A stretch of DNA of 64,000 bases from Planctomycetaceae bacterium (GTDB lineage Bacteria > Planctomycetota > Planctomycetia > Planctomycetales > Planctomycetaceae). A program made the translations under genes and the position numbers. The notes below the pieces were generated by a model. That model did no database searches, was not told where the DNA came from, and saw nothing but the letters and a program-made list of their open reading frames with translations. The stretch covers positions 62,001 to 126,000 of the forward strand of contig JAHBXV010000014.1 in the NCBI GenBank assembly GCA_019636285.1, written 5' to 3'. Shown in pieces: positions 52,801 to 61,701 of this stretch; the first letter of the stretch is position 1; each line of letters opens with the position of its first letter.

Positions 52801-55579
52801 GTTCTTCGAGCGTGGGGAGTGCCGCGAGATCCGAGGTTTTGATGGGATGGTGAAAGCTGAGGAATTGCAGTGGAGCCCGGACGGCCGCGATGTGGGGAAT
52901 GGCGGCGGCATCCAGGCGGTTGAATGAGGCGCTCGCGGAAATCTCACGGATGTGGCGCAAGCCACGCAGCACGTCCAAGTCCGCGTTTGTCACCGTGGAG
53001 GAGTTGAAGACTGACCAAATCCGCACCAGGAACGGACCGTCCGGGAGGGCGTCTCCCCCTCCAAGGCCGATAAATTCATGATCGGGCAAGCGCTCGAGCA
53101 AGACACTGCCGCCCACACTCAGGGCCTTCTCGGCCGCGCGGCGGTTGACGGCGTAATACTCGGCGAGCACGGCTTCACGGTCGGCAGCAGGATTCGTCCC
53201 CGAAGGGGTGATTGCGGGTTTAGGGGCGTTCGCTGGCAAGCCAGTAGTGGTTTGGGACTCTGAGTAACGGACGGCATCAATATTCAGAACTGCGCGAAAG
53301 CCTATCCAATGGCTGCTATCGGTGACAACAAATCGTGGAAACGAGCCACATAATTCTTTCAGCGCGTTAAAGCCCCCGCCTCGTACGATCCGCGAGGGAT
53401 TATCTTCAATCGGCCCTCGTGGGTCGATGGAATGGGTCTTCTCAAACTGCCTGTAATAATCTTGACGCCAGTGGTCATTCACAAACTCGCCTACGTTTCC
53501 GTGAATGTCGTGCAACCCGAACGGATTGGCTGCCAATTCTCCTACGGAGTGCAGACGGCTCCGGACGTTTGGCATAAAATGCCAGCCAATCCCCTGAATA
53601 TCTTCCGCAACATCACCGCTCCAGTAACGCGTTTGGGTTCCAGCTCGGCAGGCGAATTCCCATTCCGCTTCCGAAGGCAAACGATAACCTGTGATTGCTG
53701 ACTCGCCGTTCGAAGACAAAGATTCCAGCTTCGAAAGCCGCCTTAGAAAATCTGTACAGTCTTCCCATCTGGCCGATTCCACAGGAAAAGTGCTCGTGTC
53801 CATATTCTTGACGATGTCCTTTTTGCTCCCAGCGGAGGAGAATGCCGATGGATTGCGGTCAGTGACGCGTAGGAATTGAGATTGCGTGACTTCATGAACT
53901 CCGAGAAAAAAAGGCTTCGTCAATAGGACCCGATGCTGCGGGACTGACGCTTCAAGGCTTCTTCTGATCCACTCATCGGCACGAGAATCATCGGGGAGGT
54001 CGCGCACGATCTGCGCGATCTCTTCCGGCGTGCTCCCCATCAGAAACTCGCCCGGCGGAATCAGGCGGAACTTCATGCCGATGCTATTGGTGTATTCCAC
54101 AGGCACCTTGAGATACGCGGCCCATTCTTCCTGATGCTTCTTCGCCTGCTCCGCGTCGAAGGGGGCGATCGCCGGTTTCGGAGCATCGGCGGGCCAGCCA
54201 TGCCAGCCAACAGCCTCGGACGGCTTTTGCGCGGTGGCTTCCATTGGTAAAGGCATGACCGTCGTGGTGACAGGGTTGGTTTTGTCAGGTTCTGGCGCCT
54301 GTTTGCCGCCGTTCATCACCACGAAGCCGACAAGCAGAACCAGCGAGGTCACTCCCGCAATCAGCCTGGCGAGGACGTTTCTGCGTGAAACAGAATTTGG
54401 CAGCGTGTCGCGTTGGAGCACCTGTGTTCCGGGTGCCGTGAAGACGCTCGTGACTCGTCCGTTATGACGGAGTTCGGTTTCGCAGCGTTCCAGCAGTTCC
54501 GCGACCTCTTCAGCCGACTGGTAGCGGTTCCCCGGGTCTTTCTCCATCAGGCGGAAAATGATCGTCTGCAGCCACTCGGGCGCTCCGGGCATCACATCGT
54601 CCAGGGGACGCGGGCGGTCTTCGCAGACCCGCTTGAGAACGGCGATGGTGTTCGCCGCGCGAAACGGCGGCCGACCGCTGGCCATCTGGTAGAGGACGCT
54701 TCCCAGGCTGAACAAGTCCGTCCGATGGTCGAGCGTCTCGCCACGGGCCTGTTCGGGGGACATGTACATCGGCGTCCCGGCAATGAGTCCGCTCGAAGTC
54801 AGGCTGGCGTCATCAACGGCCCGCGCGAGTCCGAAGTCCGAGATCTTCGCCCGCTCGTTCGTGCCCCCCGTCAGCAGGATGTTCGCGGGCTTGATGTCGC
54901 GATGGATCAGGTTGGCGGCATGCGCGGCCGCCAGACCAGACGCGATCTGGCGACCAAGTTTCAGTATTTCCGGGACATCGAACGGCCCGTTGGCATCCAT
55001 CCGCTGTTGCAGCGTCTGGCCGGGAATGTACTCCATGACCAAGTAGGGGATCGGTTCTTCTTCGACCGCGTAAATGGCCACGATGTTTTCATGTGTCACC
55101 GCAGCCGCGGTCCGGGCTTCTCGCAAAAATCGCTTGCGCGGGGGTGACGTCGCGGCGAGCGTCGGGTTCATGAACTTGATGGCGACGACACGGTGCAGTT
55201 TGTCGTCAAATGCCTTGGCAACGATGCCGAAGGCTCCGCGGCCGAGAATCTGTTCAATCTCGTAATGCCCGAGCCGGCCAATCCAACCGGGTCGGGTGGC
55301 CGGTGCGAGGTATCGACTGAATTCGGTTAAATCCGACGGTGGTCCGTCAGAGTCGTCATCCTCGATGGACGAATTGCCGATCACGGTCTTTTCGACGACG
55401 GCGTTCGTGGCCGTAGCGGGGGTCTCCAGAAACTGGCTTGTCTCATCGTGTGTCCGCAACAGTTCCTCGACCTCGGCCCGCAGCGCGGGGTTGTCGCCGC
55501 AGGCCTTCGCCACATACGCGGCGCGAGCAGCGGGATCGCCGAGTTCGAGAGCGGCCTGGAAGATCTCGCGTTCGGTCAT
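49874..55579 (-). CDS. Giant Ser/Thr protein kinase with duplicated sulfatase-modifying-factor-like and LRR module
   Basis: A 1901-residue membrane protein. Residues 1-50 are the helical domain common in planctomycete kinases (REIFQAALELGDPAARAAYV). The Hanks-type kinase (104-370) has G-loop 112-120, K135, HRDIKPAN 226-233, DFG 248-250 and SPE 274-276, so all key residues are present. One membrane segment lies at about 403-423. The extracytoplasmic part is two similar units, 459-1160 and 1187-1901. Each has a formylglycine-generating-enzyme-like domain (GYRLPSEAEWEFACRAGT; GYRLPTEAEWEFACRAGT) followed by leucine-rich-repeat-like segments. The first 64 residues of the units differ at only four positions. 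It follows the ECF sigma gene. Confidence 0.93.
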   Translation of the reverse strand: MTEREIFQAALELGDPAARAAYVAKACGDNPALRAEVEELLRTHDETSQFLETPATATNAVVEKTVIGNSSIEDDDSDGPPSDLTEFSRYLAPATRPGWIGRLGHYEIEQILGRGAFGIVAKAFDDKLHRVVAIKFMNPTLAATSPPRKRFLREARTAAAVTHENIVAIYAVEEEPIPYLVMEYIPGQTLQQRMDANGPFDVPEILKLGRQIASGLAAAHAANLIHRDIKPANILLTGGTNERAKISDFGLARAVDDASLTSSGLIAGTPMYMSPEQARGETLDHRTDLFSLGSVLYQMASGRPPFRAANTIAVLKRVCEDRPRPLDDVMPGAPEWLQTIIFRLMEKDPGNRYQSAEEVAELLERCETELRHNGRVTSVFTAPGTQVLQRDTLPNSVSRRNVLARLIAGVTSLVLLVGFVVMNGGKQAPEPDKTNPVTTTVMPLPMEATAQKPSEAVGWHGWPADAPKPAIAPFDAEQAKKHQEEWAAYLKVPVEYTNSIGMKFRLIPPGEFLMGSTPEEIAQIVRDLPDDSRADEWIRRSLEASVPQHRVLLTKPFFLGVHEVTQSQFLRVTDRNPSAFSSAGSKKDIVKNMDTSTFPVESARWEDCTDFLRRLSKLESLSSNGESAITGYRLPSEAEWEFACRAGTQTRYWSGDVAEDIQGIGWHFMPNVRSRLHSVGELAANPFGLHDIHGNVGEFVNDHWRQDYYRQFEKTHSIDPRGPIEDNPSRIVRGGGFNALKELCGSFPRFVVTDSSHWIGFRAVLNIDAVRYSESQTTTGLPANAPKPAITPSGTNPAADREAVLAEYYAVNRRAAEKALSVGGSVLLERLPDHEFIGLGGGDALPDGPFLVRIWSVFNSSTVTNADLDVLRGLRHIREISASASFNRLDAAAIPHIAAVRAPLQFLSFHHPIKTSDLAALPTLEELTFLWVLGHDVDDDWACLEKFPHLRSLNINQGPIPSLASLSKYPQLRSLALTVTEEPDLSAVPELQQQNPRLRVTVQVGTNHRVVGQDPLRAAVPDLLAAGLPLLAVRFDGTLNPLNNENVETTFDEGVMSVKLDAIPAGVRLSDAVRGQLTLLGLQLLVATGHQDADRLAEVLADRHDMQTLYLQDSDLTDTGLKKLEALIGLQYLDISGTKVTEEGVKAFRAAVPGCILHTSTGTLEPDYAAEPAYPGRPRNVSQSGDWHGWPADAPPPAIAPFDADQAKKHQEQWAAYLKVPVEYTNSIGMKFRLIPPGEFLMGGTPEEIAAALEADLTPFNGNFDWWSACLQSEGPRHRVRLTRPFYLGAHEVTQRQYQEIIGENPSENSPTGPNRERVAGLETANFPVEFLSWHDAVQFCNRLNEREQRSNRHLATMPPTLSDTGTGYRLPTEAEWEFACRAGTTSRYWTGHDVDSVLKAGWFQVNDGGRTHAVGELLANPFGLFDVHGNAWEWTADGWDESWYQQFADTVAVNPICPLTDQPVAMMKTGTWPAFEHFCRAASRIPWPCDARNSLQGMRVTLSVEAVRESLKLTGSLPTGQETLSDYYARNRRAAERALAVASDSSDVVVEISQLFEWRRITAGQKLPEEPFVVRQWSVKNATDVSSNDLEVLAGLRHLLNLNVMAKSGLDAGCVPRIGAVRSSLKELGLGHIKLKTSDLAELPVMPHVHLLWLSTEQVDDEWRFLKKFPALRVISLYGSPVPDLRPLGEARHLRRLVITTWGTAPDLAQIREVQTDNSYLRVLLDMGQKLTTLGTDPAKAAVRRLLEAGVPVSSTAWDGTLSSALAIDEVDQKIAPIYTVPSIPREVTLTDELRGLLTHVELQNVHAVGHQQADALVDTLKDREDVEILNLVNSDLTDAGLRSLQRLTGLRLVSLNGTKVTAEGIAAFHRAVPGCHLNTDAGDVPVDYMAVPEPQATAP

Positions 55580-55749
55580 ATTTGCGGCTCACCGGAAAAT
55601 CGCCGATCACCAACCGTGCGCTGCGACGGCGGTCGCGACGGGGTCACTTGGAGAGACGAACGCCCTCCTCTCGATAAGACGTGGCGATTTTGCGCGTTCC
55701 TGTCCGCCAAAAAAATGGAGCGGCGCACAATTTCAGCCGTGCAAAGGCG

Positions 55750-56325
55750 TTAGATGTCGGACGCGCGCCGGATTTCGCGGAGCAGCCAGGCCTTGGCGTA
55801 AGCCCACATGCGGTCGGCCGTTCTTTCCGAGAGATCGAGTGTCTTCGCCGCCTCGGCTGCGGTCAGACCGGCGAAATACCGCAGCTTGACCAGTTCGGCC
55901 GTCGCCGCGTCTTTCCGTTCGAGTTTTTCGAGGGCCTCGTGTAGCGAGAGCAGTTGCTCATCCGGCGGCGCGTCGGGAATGTCCGCCAGATTGACGGTGA
56001 TGCGTTCCCACTCGGACCCATGCTTTTCGCGATTCCGGCGACGCGCCTTGTCGACAAGGATCCTGCGCATCGCTTCGGCGGCGGCTCCGAAGAAGTGACG
56101 CCGGCCCGACCAGTGCTGCGAATAATCGACATCGACCAGCCGAAGCCAGGCTTCGTGAACCAGCGCAGTCGCCTGGAGCGTCTGCCCCGGCTGTTCCTGA
56201 GCCAGTTTGCTGGCGGCCAGTTGACGGAGCTCGTCATAGACCAGCGGCAGAAGTTTGTCGGCCGCTGCCGGGTCACCCTGCTCGATCTGTCCCAGAAGCT
56301 GCGTGACGTGGTGCGGCGAACTCAT
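55750..56325 (-). CDS. ECF-type RNA polymerase sigma factor
   Basis: A 191-residue sigma-70 family ECF factor of the planctomycete/Acidobacteria type. Region 2 reads LVYDELRQLAASKLAQ and HEAWLRLVD, continuing to RRHFFGAAAEAMRRILVDKARRR. Region 4 reads LVKLRYFAGLTAAEAAKTLDLSERTADRMWAYAKAWLLREI with a recognisable helix-turn-helix. It lies 170 bases upstream of the giant kinase gene on the same strand. Sigma-kinase pairs of this kind are common in planctomycetes, and the kinase may control the sigma factor by phosphorylation (inference). The ATG at 56325 begins family sequence; the frame is open further upstream. Confidence 0.93.
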   Translation of the reverse strand: MSSPHHVTQLLGQIEQGDPAAADKLLPLVYDELRQLAASKLAQEQPGQTLQATALVHEAWLRLVDVDYSQHWSGRRHFFGAAAEAMRRILVDKARRRNREKHGSEWERITVNLADIPDAPPDEQLLSLHEALEKLERKDAATAELVKLRYFAGLTAAEAAKTLDLSERTADRMWAYAKAWLLREIRRASDI

Positions 56326-56466
56326 GGGCAACGTGACTCCGGTCGGACGAATGAACTTGATAGCGACCGCTAGCGTATCATTGTCATGAAGCTGGAGTGC
56401 CGACAATCCGACTGATTGGGTCGGTATCGCAACCACGACTTCCTTCTCACCCGTCCGGCGGAGAGG

Positions 56467-56486
56467 GCTGAGCTTTCAAGCTCAGC
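56467..56486. repeat. Palindromic hairpin GCTGAGCT/AGCTCAGC
   Basis: A perfect 8-bp stem (56467-56474 with 56479-56486) and 4-base loop lie between the antiporter gene end and the sigma gene start, with no T-run. It may be a further small intergenic palindrome; only one copy was found. Confidence 0.45.
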
Positions 56487-56559
56487 GTATCGACAGGAGG
56501 CTCGTCCGCCCGGACGGCCCTTATCGTCGAATCCGATTCCCCGAAATCAGGAAGCCGCC

Positions 56560-57969
56560 TTAGCGAGCGGGGACAAGTCGATTCAAGACGGGCGCCGTGG
56601 CTGCGGTCGTGACGAGAGCCATGAGGACCATCATCGCATAGAGCCGCGGCGAGATGACTCCCAGCGAGAGGCCGATATTGAGGACGATCAGTTCCATCAG
56701 CCCGCGCGTATTCATCAAGACGCCCAAGGCCCCGGAGGTGGTCCAGGAAAGTCCGGCGAATCGGCTGGCAATCATCGTCCCGCCGACTTTCCCCAATGTG
56801 GCAACCAGAATGATGACCATGCAAATGAGCCAGTCCTCGACACCGCTGATGAGGCCAATTTCCGTGTTCATACCCGTGATCGCGAAGAATGCCGGCAAAA
56901 ATACGACTGTCACAATCATCCGCAGGCTCTCGGCTGCCCGGCGAGCAACCTCGCTGTCATGAGGGATGAGCGCGCCGAACAGAAATGCGCCAAAGGCAGC
57001 GTGTATTCCGATCGCCTCTGTCGTCAGTGCCGAAAACAACGCCCCGACGACCAGGATCGAAACGTGACTTGGCGAGACCGGTAACGAATCGCAACGAGCG
57101 ATCCAGCGGCGCAGGATGGGGCGAACGACAAGAATCATGAAGACCACGTATGCGACTGTCAGGATAGCGACGGCCAGAGCATTGCCGACTTGCGACTGTG
57201 CGACACCCACCACGACGGCGAGGAGACACCACGCGGTAGCATCGTCCGTCGCCGCGCAGCTCAGCGCCACGATTCCCAGGTCGGACTTTTCCAGGCCTCG
57301 GTCCGTCAAGATTCTTGCCAGAACCGGGAAAGCCGTTATCGACATCGCCGTTCCCAGAAACAGGGCAAAGTTGGTGAACGACACATGGGAAGGCGAGAGA
57401 GTGGGATAGATCCAGAGGGCCAGCCCCGCTCCCAACACGAATGGCAGAACGATGCTGGCATGAGAGATCGCAATCGCGGCATGAGCGTGCCGGCCGACCT
57501 TCTCGACATTCAGGTCAAGCCCGACCACGAACAGATAGAGCGCCACTCCCAGTTGAGCAATCATCCCGAGTGCCATCACCACCAGGCGATTCGGATCCTC
57601 GGCTGGCCCTGGGATCAGCCAGTGCATCGCATCAGGCGAGATGGCACCGAGCAGGGACGGCCCCAGCACGATACCGGCAACCACTTCGCCAATAACGGCT
57701 GGTTGGCCAATTCGACGGAAGAACTGGCCCAGGAGATTCCCGACGGCGATAACAGCCGCAAGCGTGCCAAAGACATGCAGCACAACATGGACATTGCCGC
57801 CTGGTTTTGCCGCGACTACCGCTGCGGCCGTAGCCTCCGCGGTCGAGCCCTCGCCTTCGCCGTAGTGAATGATTGCCAGAAAAACGGCAGCCGCCGCCGC
57901 CAACAGGACAACGTAGCCGAACAGGAGGGACCAACTCGCGGATGACCCACGAACAGCGTGCTGCATCAT
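56560..57969 (-). CDS. Cation:proton antiporter, CPA2 family
   Basis: A 469-residue polytopic membrane protein. After a first helix and a short Ala-rich segment, the CPA2/KefB-like core starts (NLLGQFFRRIGQPAVIGEVVAGIVLGPSLLG). It continues with LYLFVVGLDL, FLGTAMSITAFPVLARIL and the ion-binding ATDDATAW with two adjacent aspartates. Later blocks are HAAFGAFLFGALIP and LPAFFAITGMNTEIG. The family exchanges Na+ or K+ for protons and supports pH or salt balance. No C-terminal TrkA domain is present. The ATG at 57969 is followed by a second ATG. The gene seems to be transcribed alone. Confidence 0.92.
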   Translation of the reverse strand: MMQHAVRGSSASWSLLFGYVVLLAAAAAVFLAIIHYGEGEGSTAEATAAAVVAAKPGGNVHVVLHVFGTLAAVIAVGNLLGQFFRRIGQPAVIGEVVAGIVLGPSLLGAISPDAMHWLIPGPAEDPNRLVVMALGMIAQLGVALYLFVVGLDLNVEKVGRHAHAAIAISHASIVLPFVLGAGLALWIYPTLSPSHVSFTNFALFLGTAMSITAFPVLARILTDRGLEKSDLGIVALSCAATDDATAWCLLAVVVGVAQSQVGNALAVAILTVAYVVFMILVVRPILRRWIARCDSLPVSPSHVSILVVGALFSALTTEAIGIHAAFGAFLFGALIPHDSEVARRAAESLRMIVTVVFLPAFFAITGMNTEIGLISGVEDWLICMVIILVATLGKVGGTMIASRFAGLSWTTSGALGVLMNTRGLMELIVLNIGLSLGVISPRLYAMMVLMALVTTAATAPVLNRLVPAR

Positions 57970-58179
57970 ATCGCTTCCAAACCTTCAGTGGAAAATCGCT
58001 GTCAAGACAATACTTGTCGAAACATGTGTTGTCAACGGCGACGTTTCCATAGCGATTCGGCAGAGGCAGCCCCTACTGAAGGTGAATCGATCCCACAGCA
58101 GCAGTACGCAACAGAGTGGCCGTCTCGTCGCGCATCGTGTTCAATTCCGCCTGGGCGCGCCGACAAGAGAGTGGACCGC

Positions 58180-61100
58180 TCATATCATCGAAACCGGCCC
58201 TGGCAGAGCAGGTTGTGACGGCTTTTCTTCGTGCTGCATTTCCACCGGTTTGGCATCGGGACGTTTGCGCCATTCCGCCAGCCGCTGCATGAGGACATAG
58301 AACACGGGAACGAAGAAGACGGCCAGAACCGTGGCGGCGATCATGCCGCCGAATACGGCGGTACCCAGCGCCCGGCGGCTCGCGGCCCCGGCTCCGGTCG
58401 CGCGAATCAGCGGGACAATGCCGAGGATGAACGCGAACGAGGTCATCAGAATGGGGCGGAAGCGCAGCCGCGAGGCTTCGACGGCGGCTTCGAGAATCGG
58501 CCGGCCCTGGGCCCGAAGTTCGCGCGCGAATTCCACGATTAGAATCGCGTTCTTACTCGCGAGGGCAATAATCAGCACGATGCCGATTTGCGTATAGATG
58601 TTGTTGTCCATGCCGCGAACCGCGACGGCAATCACGGTTCCCAGGAGCGCGAGAGGGACGACCATGATCACGGCGGCGGGCATCAGCCAGCTTTCGTACT
58701 GGGCCGCCAGCACCAGGTAGACCATCAACACTCCCAGGGCAAAGACATAGAGCGCCTGCGAGCCGACCCGCTTTTCCTGGAACGACATGCCCGTCCATTC
58801 ATAGCCCATGGAGTCCGGGAGCGTGGCGGCGGCCAGTTGCTCCATCAGTTGGAGAGACTGACCGGAACTGACTCCCGGCGCGGCGGCCCCGTTGATGGTC
58901 GCGGACGGATACAGGTTGTAGCGGGGTACGATCTGCGGGCCGAGCGTCTTGTGGACCTTCGCGAGAGAACCGATCGGGATCATCTGTCCGTCCCGGTTCC
59001 GAACTTCGAGCCGCGCGATGTCTTCGGGTTGCAGCCGAAATTTTTGCTCGGCCTGCACGCGCACCTGGTAGGTCTTGCCGAACTTGTTGAAGTCGTTGAC
59101 ATAGGCGGAGCCGAGCGCCGCCTGCATGGTTCCGAAAACCGAATCGAGCGGCACGCCGAGCGTCTTCGCCTTTACGCGATCGATATCGACATAGATCTGC
59201 GGCACTCCGGCGCGAAACGTCGACTGCACGCCGGCCAGGCTGGTCTGGCCGTTGGCATTGCGGACCATCTCGCCCACGACCTGCTGCAGCGCCTGGAGCC
59301 CGGTTCCCCCTCGGTCTTCGATTTTCATCTCGAAGCCCCCCGCGACACCCAGGCCGCGAATTGCCGGGGGCGGAAAGGCGAAGACCATGGCCTCGCGCAC
59401 CGATTGAAACTTCATCATCAAACCGCCGAGGATCGCGTCCTGCGACAGTTCCGAGTGCTTGGCCCGCTCTTCGAAGGGCGTGTAGGTGATGAACATCGTG
59501 GCGGCGTTCGACGTCACCGACGAGTCGAGCAGCGACATCCCGCCCAGTAGAAACCATGACTGAACGCCGGGCGTTTCCTTGAGAATCGCGTTCACCTTCC
59601 GCGTGACGTCGCGAGTCCGCTCCTGCGAAGCCGCGTCGGGCAACTGGATCGCGATGATCGCATAGCCCTGGTCTTCGGACGGCACGAACCCCGTCGGCAG
59701 GCGGAGGAACCACCACCCCGTCAGACTGACCAGTCCCAGAAACAGCAGCATGACCAGCGCGGTCTGGCGGACCGCTACGCTGACGATGCGGGTGTAGATC
59801 CCCTCGACCCAGTCGTAGACCCGGTTAAACCCGCGATAGAAAAAGTTCTTCTTCTCGGGGGTTGGCCGCAAATAGACCGCGCACTGCGCCGGCTTGAGAG
59901 TCACGGCATTGAGGGCGCTGATGACCGCCGTCGCGGCGATCGTCAACGCGAACTGGCGGTAAAGCTGCCCGGTGATCCCCCCCAGAAAGGCCGTCGGGAG
60001 AAACACGGCCATCAAGACGAGCGTGATCCCCATGATGGGGCCAATCACTTCGCCCATGGCCTTGATCGTGGCCGTCTTGGGATCGAGCTTGCCGCGGTCA
60101 ATATGATGCACGGCGTTTTCGACGATCACGATCGCGTCGTCAACGACGATCCCGATGGCAAGCACCAGCCCGAACAAGGTCAGCATATTGATCGAGAAGC
60201 CGAGCGCGGCCATCGCCGCGAAGGCACCGACAATCGTCACGGGGACGGTCGTCGCGGGAATCAGCGTAGCCCGCCAGTCCTGCAGGAAGACGAGAATCAC
60301 GACGAGAACCAGCAGCCCGGCTTCCATCAACGTCTTATAGACTTCGTGAATCGACTCTTCGACGAAAATTGTCGTGTCGAACGGAATGATGGCATCGATC
60401 CCCTCGGGAAACGTCCGCTCCAGTTCGTGCATGGCGTGTTTGACGTTCTCGGCGACCTGCAGCGCGTTCGCGCCAGGCAACTGATAGACCAGCAGGCTCG
60501 CCGCCGGCATGCCCGCGATTTCGCACCACTGGTCGTACGTTTGCGCGCCGAGTTCCACGCGGGCGACGTCTTTAACACGAGTGACGCGCATGCCCGACTG
60601 ACTGTCGTTAACGGTCTTGACAATGATCTCGGCGAACTGCCCGGGATCGCTCAGCCGCCCCTGGACCGACACATTGAACTGAAAGCCCTGATCCCGGGGA
60701 GTGGGCGCCTGGCCGACCTGGCCGGCGGCGACCTGGACGTTCTGTTCGCGAATCGCGGCCAGCAGGTCTTCCATCGTGAGGTTGCGGGCTTTGAGCGCTT
60801 CCGGGTCGACCCAGATGCGCATGCCATACACGCCGCCGCCAATCACCTGGACGTCGCCCACGCCGGGGACGCGTGTCAAAGCGTCCTTCACCCTCAAAGT
60901 GGCGAAGTTACTCAGGTACAAGTCGTCGAATTTGTTGTCGGGAGAAACCAGCGACGCCACGAGCGTGATGTTCGTCGACTGCTTCTTGGTGGTGACCCCC
61001 TGCCGCTGCACTTCCTGCGGCAATCGCGGCAGGGCCACCGCGACGCGGTTCTGAACGAGCACCTGCGCGTCGTCGAGATTCGTGCCGACCTCGAATGTCA

Positions 61101-61377
61101 CCGTCAGCGTGTACGAGCCGTTGCTCGAACAGGTCGAGGACATGTAGAGCATGTTCTCGACACCGTTGATCTCCTGCTCGATCGGGCCGGCAACGGTGTC
61201 GGAGAGAACTTCGGCGTTCGCGCCGGGATAGACGGCGGCGACCTGGACCGTGGGGGGCGTGATCTCGGGATACTGCTCGATCGGCAGAACCTGGAGCGCC
61301 ACGATGCCCACCAGCATCGTCACGATGGCGATGACATTCGCGAAGATCGGCCGTTCGATGAAGAACTTGGAAAACAT
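58180..61377 (-). CDS. RND efflux transporter, HAE1/AcrB-like
   Basis: A 1065-residue inner-membrane pump. The family opening FIERPIFANVIAIVTMLVGI is followed by the PPTVQVAAVYPGANAEVLSDTVAGPIEQEINGV porter start. The proton-relay helix is GIVVDDAIVIVENAVHHID with two aspartates. The docking-domain pattern is FGKTYQVRVQAEQKFRLQPEDI, and the late LMTSFAFILGIVPL is present. Length and order match tripartite pumps that export drugs, solvents or lipids. Its partner fusion lipoprotein is the next gene upstream on the strand; no outer-membrane TolC-like gene follows. The ATG at 61377 begins the family sequence. A repeat-rich 343-base gap separates it from the partner. Confidence 0.96.
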   Translation of the reverse strand: MFSKFFIERPIFANVIAIVTMLVGIVALQVLPIEQYPEITPPTVQVAAVYPGANAEVLSDTVAGPIEQEINGVENMLYMSSTCSSNGSYTLTVTFEVGTNLDDAQVLVQNRVAVALPRLPQEVQRQGVTTKKQSTNITLVASLVSPDNKFDDLYLSNFATLRVKDALTRVPGVGDVQVIGGGVYGMRIWVDPEALKARNLTMEDLLAAIREQNVQVAAGQVGQAPTPRDQGFQFNVSVQGRLSDPGQFAEIIVKTVNDSQSGMRVTRVKDVARVELGAQTYDQWCEIAGMPAASLLVYQLPGANALQVAENVKHAMHELERTFPEGIDAIIPFDTTIFVEESIHEVYKTLMEAGLLVLVVILVFLQDWRATLIPATTVPVTIVGAFAAMAALGFSINMLTLFGLVLAIGIVVDDAIVIVENAVHHIDRGKLDPKTATIKAMGEVIGPIMGITLVLMAVFLPTAFLGGITGQLYRQFALTIAATAVISALNAVTLKPAQCAVYLRPTPEKKNFFYRGFNRVYDWVEGIYTRIVSVAVRQTALVMLLFLGLVSLTGWWFLRLPTGFVPSEDQGYAIIAIQLPDAASQERTRDVTRKVNAILKETPGVQSWFLLGGMSLLDSSVTSNAATMFITYTPFEERAKHSELSQDAILGGLMMKFQSVREAMVFAFPPPAIRGLGVAGGFEMKIEDRGGTGLQALQQVVGEMVRNANGQTSLAGVQSTFRAGVPQIYVDIDRVKAKTLGVPLDSVFGTMQAALGSAYVNDFNKFGKTYQVRVQAEQKFRLQPEDIARLEVRNRDGQMIPIGSLAKVHKTLGPQIVPRYNLYPSATINGAAAPGVSSGQSLQLMEQLAAATLPDSMGYEWTGMSFQEKRVGSQALYVFALGVLMVYLVLAAQYESWLMPAAVIMVVPLALLGTVIAVAVRGMDNNIYTQIGIVLIIALASKNAILIVEFARELRAQGRPILEAAVEASRLRFRPILMTSFAFILGIVPLIRATGAGAASRRALGTAVFGGMIAATVLAVFFVPVFYVLMQRLAEWRKRPDAKPVEMQHEEKPSQPALPGPVSMI

Positions 61378-61434
61378 GATATCCCGATCTCGATTCCCGT
61401 CACGCGGCGGCGGCCCTGGCAAGCTGCTCGCTTC

Positions 61435-61512
61435 GTGTGCCACCGGCTATGCCAGTGGGCCCGTTTAGCTGATCGTTCCTAACAATAGGCACTGGCGGAG
61501 CCAGTGGCACAC
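61435..61512. repeat. Inverted pair of CACTGGC palindromic elements
   Basis: GTGTGCCACCGGC...GCCAGTG (61435-61458) is an inverted, slightly diverged copy of CACTGGCGGAGCCAGTG + GCACAC (61489-61512). Each copy is itself a palindrome, and the two can pair over about 23 bases. A further copy lies at 40984-41007. Confidence 0.75.
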
Positions 61513-61535
61513 GACCCATATCTCTATCGTGTAGT

Positions 61536-61621
61536 ACCGTCAATACCCTCTGGACGTCCGATATGTTCCTGAGCTTGCAGGGGTCTTCGAGCCGCCAACC
61601 GAGTTTTGACGGAGGCTCATG
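61536..61621 (+). repeat. Dispersed 86-bp element, copy 2
   Basis: The partner of 5499-5584. The last 19 bases, from TTTTGACGG to CTCATG, are identical in both. Terminal repeats CCGTCAATACC (61537-61547) and AGTTTTGACGG (61602-61612) are diverged (9 of 11 paired). A CCTG/CAGG inner stem is present at 61568-61581. Confidence 0.8.
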
Positions 61622-61627
61622 AGAAAC

Positions 61628-61701
61628 CCTGACACAACCGATTGCGCCGGTTAGCAACCTGCGGAAGACCAGGCAAACGCTTGATTGCACAGAGGTTGTG
61701 T
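61628..61701 (+). repeat. Dispersed 72-77 bp element, copy C
   Basis: It has perfect terminal repeats ACACAACC (61632-61639) and GGTTGTGT (61694-61701), plus an inner GGTT-AGC-AACC stem. It lies 6 bases after the 86-bp element and 19 bases from the stop of the fusion-protein gene. Confidence 0.78.

Noticed and set aside
60103-61482. 459-residue plus-strand frame opposite the RND pump gene
   Set aside because: Asp/His/Arg-rich antisense shadow of the RND pump gene.
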